DNA of 64,000 nt from JACMQW01 sp964536965. GTDB taxonomy: Bacteria; Bdellovibrionota; UBA1018. The translations under genes were made by a program, and so were the position numbers. Shown here piece after piece: positions 42,097-50,768 of this stretch (position 1 is its first letter; each line of letters opens with the position of its first letter). The DNA lies in the NCBI GenBank assembly GCA_964536965.1, contig CAZIAL010000006.1, positions 1 to 64,000 on the forward strand, in the 5' to 3' direction. The notes under the pieces were generated by a model. It searched no databases. It worked only from the letters and a program-made list of their open reading frames with translations, and was not told the DNA's origin.

Positions 42097-43124
42097 GGGT
42101 TCTGGTTACGGGTGCGGGGAGTGGCGTGGGCCAGGGGATCCACAAGGCGCTTCGGATCTCGAATCTGCCGGTGACCATCGTCGGCGCGGATATCGCCCCG
42201 ATGAATTCGGCTCTTTTCAGAGCAGACGAGGTCGTCCAGATTCCGCGAGTGGAATCTCCCGGGGCCCTGGATCAGATGATTTCTGCCATCCAGCGAGCGA
42301 AGGTCCGAGTCGTCATGATCGGTTCCGAGTTCGATCTCGAATTCTTCTCGAATCATCGACCAGCGATCGAGAGGGCTACCGGCGCACACGTCATCGTTTC
42401 GAAGCCCGAAGTCGTCAAGATCTCAAACGATAAGTGGCTGACCGCTGAGTTCCTTCGCCAACATGGTATTTCCCACCCCAAATCCTACTGTCCGGAGGAC
42501 CTAGAAGACGCGATTACAGTCGCCCGGTCGTGGGGATACCCGTTCGTTTTGAAGACTCGCTCGGGTACATCGAGCCGGCACGTGCATGTCATCAACGACG
42601 AACCGACGCTGTCGCGACTTTACGAGAGCGTGCCGAAACCGCTGCTTCAGGAAATGATCGCGCGCCCGAGCTCCGAACTCGGTTCCGAATTCACCTGCAG
42701 CGTCTTCAAAACCCGGGATGGCCGGATATTGGGCCCATTTGTCGCGCGCCGCACGCTTCGGGGAGGAAGCTCCTGGACAATCGAGGTCTGCGACGTACCT
42801 GAGATCCATCCTCTGATGCTTGATATCGGCCGGAACCTCGACTTCTCCGCCTCGCTGAACGTGCAGCTGATGATCGGTCCGAAGGGTCCGATGCCGTTCG
42901 AATTCAACGCTCGGTTTTCGGGAACTACCGCCGTGCGCGCTCATTTCGGCTTCAACGAACCGATGATGGCGTTACGTGACTTACTCGGTTTGGAAATCGC
43001 TCCCCCCGCGATTCGTCGCGGAATCGCCATGCGGTATCTGGAAGAGGTCTTCGTCGAGGAGGCCTCGGTCCTGGACGTGCAGTTCGATAACTTCCCCAAA
43101 GGGCAGGTACGGCCTTGGTTTTGA
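42084..43124 (+). CDS. ATP-grasp ligase (CarB-like)
   Basis: 346 residues. An N-terminal pre-ATP-grasp Rossmann (VRVLVTGAGSGVGQGIHKAL, VGADI) is followed by an ATP-grasp domain with the lid/loop FVLKTRSGTSSRHVHVI, LQEMI, and the Mg-binding EFNARFSGTTAVRAHFGFNEP. Such enzymes join a carboxylate to an amine through an acyl phosphate. In a pathway with a LegC-type 4-amine but no visible LegH acetyltransferase, it could attach an amino acid or other acid to the amino sugar; this is inference only. Starts 13 bp inside the PHP gene. Confidence 0.8.
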   Translation: MENVRVLVTGAGSGVGQGIHKALRISNLPVTIVGADIAPMNSALFRADEVVQIPRVESPGALDQMISAIQRAKVRVVMIGSEFDLEFFSNHRPAIERATGAHVIVSKPEVVKISNDKWLTAEFLRQHGISHPKSYCPEDLEDAITVARSWGYPFVLKTRSGTSSRHVHVINDEPTLSRLYESVPKPLLQEMIARPSSELGSEFTCSVFKTRDGRILGPFVARRTLRGGSSWTIEVCDVPEIHPLMLDIGRNLDFSASLNVQLMIGPKGPMPFEFNARFSGTTAVRAHFGFNEPMMALRDLLGLEIAPPAIRRGIAMRYLEEVFVEEASVLDVQFDNFPKGQVRPWF

Positions 43125-44032
43125 GATCGATCGCCGTCACCGGCGTGTCCGGAGTTTTAGGACGCGCACTTCTTTCTTCCGCCAAAAAAGAGAGTATCGG
43201 GGTTCGCGCGTTTTCACGCACGCTTCCGACCGCACCCGCCCCTTCCATTTCATGGACGGAATGGAATCTCGTAGAAGAACGTTCCGTCGATCAAGTGGCC
43301 GACCTGATTGGGACGCCGGACGCGATCATCCATGCGGGGGCGGCCGTCCCTGCGCCTGGTGAACGCGAAAACCGGATGCAGATCTTCGACGCCAACCTGA
43401 GAGCGTCGTTCACTATCGCGGAATACGCGCTTCGCGCCGGTATCCCGATGGTATTCATCTCCGGCGCGACCGTCTATGAGCGGCCGAACGAGACGCGGAT
43501 CCACGAGGATGATCCGAAAACGGGGCACGGAGATTTCGGGTTCTACGGGTATTCTAAGCACCTCGCGGAAACTGCGATGAGTTATCTCGTCCATGAGGGT
43601 CTCCAGCTCGTTACGCTGCGGCCGTCTTCGATCTACGGTCCGGGAATGCATCCGAGCCGTCGCCTACCCAGACTGATCGCGCACGCTCAGCAGGACGAGG
43701 AACTGAGAATCTCGCCGCCGTTCGAGGATCGCGTCGATCTGGTATTCGCGGCCGATGTCGCGGACGCCTGTTTTCTGGCGCTACGAAAAGGCGCGTGGGG
43801 GACGTTCAATATCGGTAGCGGATGCGCGCCGACCATGCTCGAAGTCGCCGAAACGGTCGTGCGCGCAGTGGGGAAAGGTCGCGTCGTGACCGAGGGGGGA
43901 ACGACGGCGAGTCGTCCGACCTTGAGGTTCGACTTGGATTTCGGGAAGGCCTCGAAGACGTTCGGTTACGAACCGCGATACCCGTTCGAAGACGGATTGA
44001 GGGAGATGTTGAAAGAGGGCATCCATGAATAG
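43115..44032 (+). CDS. NAD-dependent epimerase/dehydratase (SDR)
   Basis: 305-residue extended SDR. Start is TTG at 43115 (a second TTG at 43121 overlaps the ATP-grasp stop); both are in-frame. Rossmann motif IAVTGVSGVLGRALLSSA; VFISGATVYE; Tyr-x-x-x-Lys as YGYSK; SSIYGPGMHP; TFNIGSG. A role as 4- or other-position epimerase or reductase on the sugar is likely, in line with PtmA-like SDRs in Campylobacter legionaminic loci, but I cannot assign the substrate. The end overlaps the following cytidylyltransferase by 8 bp (ATGAATAG). Confidence 0.82.
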   Translation: MVLRSIAVTGVSGVLGRALLSSAKKESIGVRAFSRTLPTAPAPSISWTEWNLVEERSVDQVADLIGTPDAIIHAGAAVPAPGERENRMQIFDANLRASFTIAEYALRAGIPMVFISGATVYERPNETRIHEDDPKTGHGDFGFYGYSKHLAETAMSYLVHEGLQLVTLRPSSIYGPGMHPSRRLPRLIAHAQQDEELRISPPFEDRVDLVFAADVADACFLALRKGAWGTFNIGSGCAPTMLEVAETVVRAVGKGRVVTEGGTTASRPTLRFDLDFGKASKTFGYEPRYPFEDGLREMLKEGIHE

Positions 44033-44714
44033 AGGCAAGATTCTCGGAATCATTCCCGCACGCGGCGGCTCGAAAGGGATCCCTCGCAAGAATCTCTTTC
44101 CGGTCATGGGAAAGCCGCTCATCGAATACACCATCTCCGCTGCACATCACTCGAAATTGATCGACCGTACGATCGTGTCGACCGATGATAGTGAGATCCG
44201 TGAGAACGCCATCCGGCTCGGTTGCGATGTACCTTTTTTGCGACCAGCCGAGCTCGCACGCGATGATACGCCGGGGATCGATCCCGTGTTCCACGCCATG
44301 AACCAGCTGCCCGAGTTCGAATGGATCGTGCTTCTGCAGCCGACGTCCCCTTTGCGCACCTCCGAGGACATAGACCGATGCATCGAACTCGCGCTCACTC
44401 GTCGAGTTTCGTCGGTCAGCGTCTGTGCAGTTACTGAAAATCCCTTCCATATGTTTTTCGGTGACCCCGACGGGAAGCTTCGCTCGGTCCTTCCTGCGGA
44501 AATGCGGCCGGCCCGCCGTCAGGATTGCCCTCCGATCTACCGTTTAAATGGGGCGATTTACGTGGCAAATCGTGACTCAATCAGTCGTAACCATTCGTTG
44601 ATGGATTCCGATACGATCGGGTACGTAATGCCACGAGAGCGCTCTATCGACATTGATGAGGAAGAAGATATACGGGTAGTAGAGCGTTTTTTAGCGAGTA
44701 GCTCGAAGGGGTGA
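44025..44714 (+). CDS. legF: CMP-legionaminic acid synthetase LegF-like (NeuA family, set 2)
   Basis: 229-residue CTP:nonulosonate cytidylyltransferase. GIIPARGGSKGIPRKNLFPVMGKPLIEYTI, VSTDDSEI, VLLQPTSPLRTSEDID, RLNGAIYVA and SIDIDEEEDI are the standard NeuA motifs. It makes the CMP-sugar donor from the LegI product. The set-2 genes legG, legI and legF are separated by the PHP, ATP-grasp and SDR genes. A 3-bp gap leads to ptmE. Confidence 0.9.
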   Translation: MNRGKILGIIPARGGSKGIPRKNLFPVMGKPLIEYTISAAHHSKLIDRTIVSTDDSEIRENAIRLGCDVPFLRPAELARDDTPGIDPVFHAMNQLPEFEWIVLLQPTSPLRTSEDIDRCIELALTRRVSSVSVCAVTENPFHMFFGDPDGKLRSVLPAEMRPARRQDCPPIYRLNGAIYVANRDSISRNHSLMDSDTIGYVMPRERSIDIDEEEDIRVVERFLASSSKG

Positions 44715-44717
44715 TTT

Positions 44718-45785
44718 TTGAAGCGCGCGTGCATTTCGCCAGTCGCATCCATACTTGAAACGATTCAGACGCTGGATCGCGAAGGTCTGCAGATCGGTCT
44801 CGTCGTGGATGAGGCAGGCGTCCTGCTGGGGACCGTGACGGACGGTGACGTCCGTCGTGGCCTGCTTCGCGGTCTTCCCCTGACGTCCAGGGTAACGGAA
44901 GTCATGAATCGAGAACCGAAGACCATCGCCGAGACGGTCGGACGCAAGGAAACCATACGGATGATGCAAAATTTGAAGTTGCGTCACCTTCCGGTTGTTG
45001 ACGAGTACCGCAGGATCATTCGGGTCGAAGTCCTAGACGAGTTACTGACTCCCGAACGTCGCCCTAACCCGGTTCTGATCATGGCCGGGGGACAGGGAAC
45101 GCGTCTGCGTCCGCTGACGGAAGATTGTCCGAAGCCATTACTGAACGTGGGAGGTCAGCCCATCCTCGAGACGATCCTGACCCACCTGGCGGATTTCGGG
45201 TTTCATGAGTTTCACATCGCCATCCATTACCGTGGAGACATGATCCGCGACTATTTCGGGAACGGTTCCAAATGGGGACTGAACATTCAGTACCTCGAAG
45301 AGAACGAACAACTTGGCACCGCAGGCGCCATCAGTCTTCTCCCTAAACCGACCTCCCCGTACCCGGTACTGGTCATGAACGGGGATTTGCTGACGAAGAT
45401 GAACTTCGGGCAGCTGATGGACTTCCATGCTGAGCACCAGTCCGTCGCAACGATGTGCATTCGCGAGTTCGATTTCCGGGTGCCTTACGGAGTTGTTCGG
45501 TTACAGGACGAAGCACTGCTGAGTATCGACGAGAAGCCCGTTCATAAATTCTTCGTGAACGCGGGGATCTATGTTGTCGACCCCGAGGTGTACAGCGGCG
45601 TCGAAAAAGGCGTACGCGTCGATATGCCAGATCTTTTCCGGAAGGCGATCGAGAATAAAAAGAAGGTCTCGGCATTTCCGATTCGGGAATACTGGCTCGA
45701 TATCGGCCAGCCGGATGATTTCGCGCGCGCCAATGGGGAATTCACCCAATTCTTCAAGGGTCCTAAAGATCCGGAGTCCGACTAG
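44718..45785 (+). CDS. ptmE: Glucosamine-1-phosphate guanylyltransferase PtmE-like (CBS + NTP transferase)
   Basis: 355 residues, TTG start at 44718. Residues about 1-115 hold a CBS pair (GLQIGLVVDEAGVLLGTVTDGDVRRGLL, LRHLPVVDEYRRI); residues about 118-355 are a nucleotidyltransferase with PVLIMAGGQGTRLRPLTEDCPKPLL and VMNGDLLTKMNF. This fusion matches PtmE (C. jejuni Cj1329), which makes GDP-GlcN/GlcNAc, the entry nucleotide sugar for LegB. Its presence supports the GDP-based legionaminic route. The 3' end overlaps the opposing gene at 45763 by 23 bp. Confidence 0.88.
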   Translation: MKRACISPVASILETIQTLDREGLQIGLVVDEAGVLLGTVTDGDVRRGLLRGLPLTSRVTEVMNREPKTIAETVGRKETIRMMQNLKLRHLPVVDEYRRIIRVEVLDELLTPERRPNPVLIMAGGQGTRLRPLTEDCPKPLLNVGGQPILETILTHLADFGFHEFHIAIHYRGDMIRDYFGNGSKWGLNIQYLEENEQLGTAGAISLLPKPTSPYPVLVMNGDLLTKMNFGQLMDFHAEHQSVATMCIREFDFRVPYGVVRLQDEALLSIDEKPVHKFFVNAGIYVVDPEVYSGVEKGVRVDMPDLFRKAIENKKKVSAFPIREYWLDIGQPDDFARANGEFTQFFKGPKDPESD

Positions 45786-47190
45786 GACGCAGCAAGTCTT
45801 CGGCACTGCGGATGATACGCTCGGCACTCTGGCCATCGAACGGCGCCAGCTCGCACTGGCCTTGGATCTGCAGAGTTTCAATCGCTCGGTAATACTCGGG
45901 ATCCTGAATCAGCTGAGAGAGGCGCTCCGGAAACTTTTCTTTCGCGTTTATCTTCAGGACTCCGGGGAAATCGTCGAACGTATTCGCGTCGATGCCGTAA
46001 AAATCGACAGTAATGGTAGGAATTCCGCATAGTACCGCCCACTCGATCGTCGAAGAATAGGCCGCGACGAAGATGTCCGCCGCTCCGATCAGGTCCTTGG
46101 TCGACCGGCTGGAGATTCGGCAATGGAACTTGGATTCGAGGTATTCGTACTTTTGGCGAACCATTCTCGGGTGAAGCGAGAGCACCAAGTTCTGACCCTG
46201 ATCCGCCATCGACCCGACCAAGTAGTCGATTTCTTGCCAGTGATCCTCCCAGCTACAAATTCCGTGTTCCGCAAGCTGCGGTACTGCGAGTAAAAGGATT
46301 TTGCGATCGGACACGAAGGCGTTTTCCGAAATGAGTGCTGCCCGGTTCACGGCGAGGTTGGAGCGAGCGTGAAAGAGCGAGTCGTGTACGGGATGGCCCG
46401 TAACCACGATCTTTTCCGCGGGAGTCCCATCTCTGATGAGACGCCGAGCGGTGCCGAATCCGTCTGCGCAGACCCGGTCGCTGAGCCCGCCGCCCATGCC
46501 CCATGGCTTAGGTGGAAGGACGCCGGCGTCGTCGAGCGCTCGCGTAGCCGGTGCATCCATGTAGAGCATTTTCCCGTGTTTCGACGGATAGACCTGATCG
46601 GGAAGGTTTTCCGAGATCCATTTCTTCCACCCGGGCGAATCCACCGAGTCCATGAGATAAACCGGCCGGGTCTTTCGGGTGAATACCATTCCATCGGCGT
46701 CCGGATTCGCGATCGGCGGCACCACTGACGGAATGCCGAGCCGCCGGCAAGCTTTCAGTGCGGCAATCTGGAACGTGACGAGACGATCCGAAGAGATAAA
46801 GATCCATGCCGGACGAATCGATGCGAGCAGTGATTCGGCATGCTCGCAGTAACGAAACATCATCTTCCGGATCGCAGCCCTCCTCAGCTGACTCTCGAGC
46901 GAACCGAAGTCCGAATGGTGACGTTTGCCGAGGAGAACGTGATGCAGCTTGATGACGAAGGTGTCCCATAGCTGACCGAGAGCGTAGGAGTTCCGCCTAC
47001 CGACTTCCACACGACGAAATTGGCCTCCCATTTTCTCGACGTCCTCCCGGAATTTAACCAAGGAGGGATTCGTGATCAGGAACTCGACTCCGTACCCTTT
47101 GGCGAACGTCGCGGTCGCGAGCGGAAACATCGCGTCCATATCCTTGGCGACTTCGGGAAGAAAAAGCACGACTGAGCGAGCCGGGTTCAT
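45763..47190 (-). CDS. Surface-carbohydrate GT-B-like protein
   Basis: 475 residues from the ATG at 47190, which overlaps the upstream gene by ATGA; a longer reading to 47388 would lie over that gene. Two Rossmann-like halves are suggested: VLFLPEVAKDMDAMFPLATATFAKGYGVEFLIT at the N-terminus and KIVVTGHPVHDSLF, LSLHPRM, AADIFVAAYSSTIEWAVLCGIPTITVDFY in the C-terminal half, the last typical of CDP-glycerol/polysialyltransferase-like surface-carbohydrate proteins. Donor unknown; CMP-nonulosonates from the neighbouring operon are possible. Convergent with ptmE, the 3' ends overlapping by 23 bp. Confidence 0.7.
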   Translation of the reverse strand: MNPARSVVLFLPEVAKDMDAMFPLATATFAKGYGVEFLITNPSLVKFREDVEKMGGQFRRVEVGRRNSYALGQLWDTFVIKLHHVLLGKRHHSDFGSLESQLRRAAIRKMMFRYCEHAESLLASIRPAWIFISSDRLVTFQIAALKACRRLGIPSVVPPIANPDADGMVFTRKTRPVYLMDSVDSPGWKKWISENLPDQVYPSKHGKMLYMDAPATRALDDAGVLPPKPWGMGGGLSDRVCADGFGTARRLIRDGTPAEKIVVTGHPVHDSLFHARSNLAVNRAALISENAFVSDRKILLLAVPQLAEHGICSWEDHWQEIDYLVGSMADQGQNLVLSLHPRMVRQKYEYLESKFHCRISSRSTKDLIGAADIFVAAYSSTIEWAVLCGIPTITVDFYGIDANTFDDFPGVLKINAKEKFPERLSQLIQDPEYYRAIETLQIQGQCELAPFDGQSAERIIRSAEDLLRPSRTPDL

Positions 47191-48473
47191 TGCGCTTCCA
47201 TTTCCTTCAGCACCTTCGACCAGCGCGCGACTCGGTTTGATACTTCGAGCTCTGAAAAGTCGTCCAACTCGTGAAAATTTCCCGAAAACAGCCGCCGGTG
47301 CCCTCGGAATCGGTTTACGAGTTCCCGGAGGTTCAAAGGCCGCGCGGCGATTTTCGCTTTGGGCACCGATGGCGGGGAGTCTAGCCATGCGCGAATCTGC
47401 GCTAAGATGCCCTGGATCGCGTCACCTCTCGGGAGCATCTTCTGGGTCGCCCAATCGCGAAGAGCTCGCGAAGAGTCGTTGCGATCGCCCAGGGATTTCA
47501 CGCGTGCTTCGAATTCCTCCCGCGTCCGGACCTTAGGTACGAGATGATGCCAGTCGGCCGCGTAGGAAGTCGGCGCGTCGAAAATTTCGGCCCCGATGAT
47601 ATCTTTCTCCGCGACGGATGCTTCGATCAGCGTCGTACTGTAAGCGGAAAGAAGGCCGTCGCATGCCAAGATCCAGTCCCGTGCTGATTCCTCCTTGATA
47701 AAGTGCATGGCGGGGTGGAGGTCCGGAACCTTCTGTTTGGCGAATGCGAACAGGTGGCTCGTTTTGGTGGCGGGTCGGGGACGGATGATGACGGTCGTAC
47801 CGTTCGCTGCTGCCCGGGAGCTCCAGGAGATGAGCTCCGCTAAGCAGCGACGCGAATAATCACGCAGCGATTCCAATTCGCTCGCATCGGCACCGAGCGT
47901 TTCGAGGTTCCGAATATGCTCGTCGCTGAAAAAAGCATATTTCTGATCCTCGGGAAAAAGGAGCCACTTCGTGCCGACGTCGAGCGAATACTTTCGCGCC
48001 AACTCTGCGCGAGTCGGGTAGAAAGCCGAATAAGGCGGTTGGTAGAGGCCGTACACCGGATTCCCGGTGACAAGTATGTGGGTCGGGTTAACCCCGCCCA
48101 TCGTCAGGAAATCTTTGAAGAACTCGCCCCACGCGAGATGGAAGACCGACTCCCGCGCGTAGGGGTCCCCTGGGACCCGCGTTTTCGCGCTCGCGGGAGA
48201 GAGAAGTTGTTCAAATGAAAGCGTGAAAAATACGGCTCTTTTCCAGCGAGTGACGAGTTCGTGAATCCCCTGGTCGGCACTTCGGTAAAAAAACGGCAGT
48301 ACGACGATTTCAGGTTCGGGTTCTCTCAGCGTCGAATCCAGGTCTCGATAAAATTGGCGAATTTCGACGACGATGCCGGTCTTTTCGAGCGCCGCTTTCG
48401 CCAAACAAGCCAGATCGAGTTCTCGCGCGACGTGCTCGACGAACCAAACGACTCGTTTCGGGCATGAGGTCAT
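47187..48473 (-). CDS. Surface-carbohydrate biosynthesis protein (GT-B-like)
   Basis: 428 residues. The N-terminus RVVWFVEHVARELDLACLAK and the internal ILVTGNPVYGLYQPPYSAFYPTR..., FPEDQKYAFFSD, IIRPRPATKTS and LACDGLLSAYSTTLIEASVAEKDIIGAEIF follow the 'surface carbohydrate biosynthesis protein' group seen in LPS and capsule loci (Legionella and cyanobacteria). Likely a glycosyl- or glycerol-phosphate-like transferase, in the cytoplasm. It is coupled by ATGA overlap to the next gene and to the methyltransferase before it. Confidence 0.7.
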   Translation of the reverse strand: MTSCPKRVVWFVEHVARELDLACLAKAALEKTGIVVEIRQFYRDLDSTLREPEPEIVVLPFFYRSADQGIHELVTRWKRAVFFTLSFEQLLSPASAKTRVPGDPYARESVFHLAWGEFFKDFLTMGGVNPTHILVTGNPVYGLYQPPYSAFYPTRAELARKYSLDVGTKWLLFPEDQKYAFFSDEHIRNLETLGADASELESLRDYSRRCLAELISWSSRAAANGTTVIIRPRPATKTSHLFAFAKQKVPDLHPAMHFIKEESARDWILACDGLLSAYSTTLIEASVAEKDIIGAEIFDAPTSYAADWHHLVPKVRTREEFEARVKSLGDRNDSSRALRDWATQKMLPRGDAIQGILAQIRAWLDSPPSVPKAKIAARPLNLRELVNRFRGHRRLFSGNFHELDDFSELEVSNRVARWSKVLKEMEAQ

Positions 48474-49480
48474 TTTCGGGCCGGTTTTCGCGCAATGATT
48501 CGCAGGTTTTTCCCGTATCCACCCGCATTGATGAAAAATTGGAGCGGATCTAGAATTGACCGGATCGCGTTCTGGTCCTTCTTATGGATCTCCTCCTGCT
48601 GCCAGACGTAGTCGATGAGATCCATACCTTCGGTAACGACGTATTCAACCGCGAGTCCGCGCCGGCGCATAAAGTCCGATATGGTAGTGATGTTAAAATA
48701 GGTAAGGTGATGAGTAGGCCAGATGAAATGCGCGTCCGTACCCATGAGCATCCGTGAGGCCGAATCATAATTTGGCACATAGACAAAAAGAATGCCGCCC
48801 GGCCGTAAAAGACTCACGGCGTGTTCGACGATACCTCCGGGATCGTGGATGTGTTCTAGGACATCGAAGAGCGAGATTGCATCAAAGGTTTCAGCTCCCA
48901 GCGGAACCGACTGAAGTTTCCCTTGGATGAGATTGAGTTCCCGCGAGCGCCCAAATTCCACTGCGTCTGGATTCATTTCGACGCCCGTTGCATCCCATCC
49001 GGCGTCTCTGGCGGCCTCGACAACGAAGCCAGTCGCGCATCCGACATCGAGATATTTGGGTCGCAGAGAATCCGGTAACCATCGCTTCATGATCTCGACA
49101 CGTTCATTCCCAAAACGTTTTACGCGATACTCATGGCTCGTAACGACCAACGATTTTACAATCTCGCTGTATTCTTTCGAACGATAGATTTCTTCATAAT
49201 GCTCTTGGTTAAAGAGTGGAGTTACATAGACGAGACTGCAGATCCGACAGCGAACGGCATCGAGATGGTCTTTGCTCAGTTCGTGGATGGAATCGTCCGA
49301 TCCGCAGTTCGGACAACTTTGGTGGATCAAAAAGTCGGTCGGTATTTTCCCGTGTTTCTGGATGAGCGTGTCGATGGGATGGCTTCTTTTCGCCATGAGC
49401 TCACCGTATGAGCCTTTTGGGCGGAGTTTTTCCACGTCGACGGGAATGTACTCCGCAAAGTTTCGGTACTCGATTTTCAT
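48470..49480 (-). CDS. SAM-dependent methyltransferase with zinc-ribbon-like N-terminus
   Basis: 336 residues. A Cys4 zinc-ribbon-like element (SCPNCGSDD and VRCRICSLVY, about residues 56-82) precedes a class I SAM core: KYLDVGCATGFVVEAARDAG (motif I), VEMNPDA, DAISLFDVLEHIHDPGG, LLRPGGILFVYVPN. This matches the Methyltransf_13/23 proteins common in polysaccharide loci. It is probably the first gene of the three-gene minus-strand unit; substrate unknown. The 124-bp upstream region is shared with the divergent mutase-like gene. Confidence 0.83.
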   Translation of the reverse strand: MKIEYRNFAEYIPVDVEKLRPKGSYGELMAKRSHPIDTLIQKHGKIPTDFLIHQSCPNCGSDDSIHELSKDHLDAVRCRICSLVYVTPLFNQEHYEEIYRSKEYSEIVKSLVVTSHEYRVKRFGNERVEIMKRWLPDSLRPKYLDVGCATGFVVEAARDAGWDATGVEMNPDAVEFGRSRELNLIQGKLQSVPLGAETFDAISLFDVLEHIHDPGGIVEHAVSLLRPGGILFVYVPNYDSASRMLMGTDAHFIWPTHHLTYFNITTISDFMRRRGLAVEYVVTEGMDLIDYVWQQEEIHKKDQNAIRSILDPLQFFINAGGYGKNLRIIARKPARK

Positions 49481-49604
49481 GTTTCGGTCTTACCTTAGAC
49501 CCTGAAAACCGCAAATTGGAGAGTCGGAGAGATAGCGTTAGTGCAGCGCGGCATTCGGCAATAGTGGTGGAGTTTTGCGGGTTCCGGGAATAAATAGGTT
49601 CTCA

Positions 49605-50708
49605 ATGAAAAAGGCGACGATCATCGGTGGTGGTTTTGCGGGTTGTACTTGGGCCCATATTCTCGGGAATAAAGGTTGGGAGGTCACCCTGATCGAATCA
49701 GCCGATGTCCTGGGCGGAGGTTGCCGAACCCTTTATTGGGGTGGCCACCCTTATACCTACGGCCCTAGACATCTCTTTACTCCGCATGGGTATGTCTATG
49801 ATTGGCTCCATGAACGTGTACCACAGCGCCGATTAGACCATTACCTGCTGACCTATGTGGAGCGAGATGGAGAGTTCTATAGTTACCCAATCCACGCCGA
49901 CGATATCGAGAAAATGCCGGATGTTGCGAAAATCCGGGATGAACTTGCTAGACGGCCCGACGTTGCATCGGCCCGGAACTTCGAAGAAGGCTGGATTTAC
50001 TCGGTCGGACCGACGCTCTATGATAAGTATGTAAAGAGTTACTCGAAGAAGATGTGGCAGCTGCCCGATAACTCGCTCATCACGGATTTCCGTTTCGACG
50101 GTAAGGGCATCCAAATCCAGAACGGCACACATCAGGTTCGCAAAGATTGGCACGTCTCTTATCCGACGAAGCTGAATGGATGGGACGATTTCTTCGAAAT
50201 TGCCCGCGCGACTCCGAACGTGAAAACGATGCTCAACACGCGGATAGAAGCATTCGATGTCGAGAAGTCTGCAGTAAAAATAAAGGGCGAGTGGCTGAAA
50301 AGCGATATCCTCGTGAGTTCGATCTCTCCCGATACGCTAATGGACCAATGTTACGGCGAACTGAAGTATGTCGGTCGGGATTTCATGACCCTCGTCCTTC
50401 CCGTGAAGCAAGTGATCCCCGACCCGACTTTTTTCATCCACTACGCCAATCAAGAACAATTTACCCGCGTGGTAGAGTACAAAAAATTGACCGGTTACGA
50501 ATCCAATTCAACTCTATTAGGAATTGAGATTCCATCGTTCAAGAATAAACTCTATCCCTATCCGACAAAGGATCAGCAAGACCTTGCGGACCGTTATTTC
50601 AAGGACTTCCCGGACCACGTCTATTCGGTTGGCCGCATGGGGAATTACCGATACCGCGATATCGCAAATATCGTGGAAGAGGCACTGGCGAAGACAAAAG
50701 ATCTATAA
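49605..50708 (+). CDS. UDP-galactopyranose mutase-like flavoprotein
   Basis: 367 residues from the ATG at 49605. FAD-binding motif ATIIGGGFAGCTWAHILGNKGWEVTLIE is at the N-terminus, then GGCRTLYWGGHPYTYGPRHLFTPH; later SYSKKMWQLPDN and YKKLTGYESNSTLLGIEIP resemble UDP-galactopyranose mutase (Glf), which interconverts UDP-Galp and UDP-Galf. Against standard Glf (GPHIFHT), the loop reads GPRHLFTPH, so a related but different nucleotide-sugar reaction is possible. Monocistronic; faces a terminator at 50707-50734 set up for the opposite strand. Confidence 0.8.
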   Translation: MKKATIIGGGFAGCTWAHILGNKGWEVTLIESADVLGGGCRTLYWGGHPYTYGPRHLFTPHGYVYDWLHERVPQRRLDHYLLTYVERDGEFYSYPIHADDIEKMPDVAKIRDELARRPDVASARNFEEGWIYSVGPTLYDKYVKSYSKKMWQLPDNSLITDFRFDGKGIQIQNGTHQVRKDWHVSYPTKLNGWDDFFEIARATPNVKTMLNTRIEAFDVEKSAVKIKGEWLKSDILVSSISPDTLMDQCYGELKYVGRDFMTLVLPVKQVIPDPTFFIHYANQEQFTRVVEYKKLTGYESNSTLLGIEIPSFKNKLYPYPTKDQQDLADRYFKDFPDHVYSVGRMGNYRYRDIANIVEEALAKTKDL

Positions 50709-50734
50709 AAAATCGAGTGGGATCCAATTCCCAC
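50707..50734 (-). terminator. Intrinsic terminator for the 50769-60395 operon
   Basis: Perfect 6-bp stem GTGGGA (50717-50722) and TCCCAC (50729-50734) with a 6-base loop. On the minus strand it is followed after four bases by TTTTTT (50712-50707). It lies about 35 bp past the stop of the SGNH-like gene and overlaps the last codon of the opposing mutase-like gene. Confidence 0.65.
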
Positions 50735-50768
50735 GCAACCTAGGAGTCGGCGGTCGCTGGTTTGGGAT

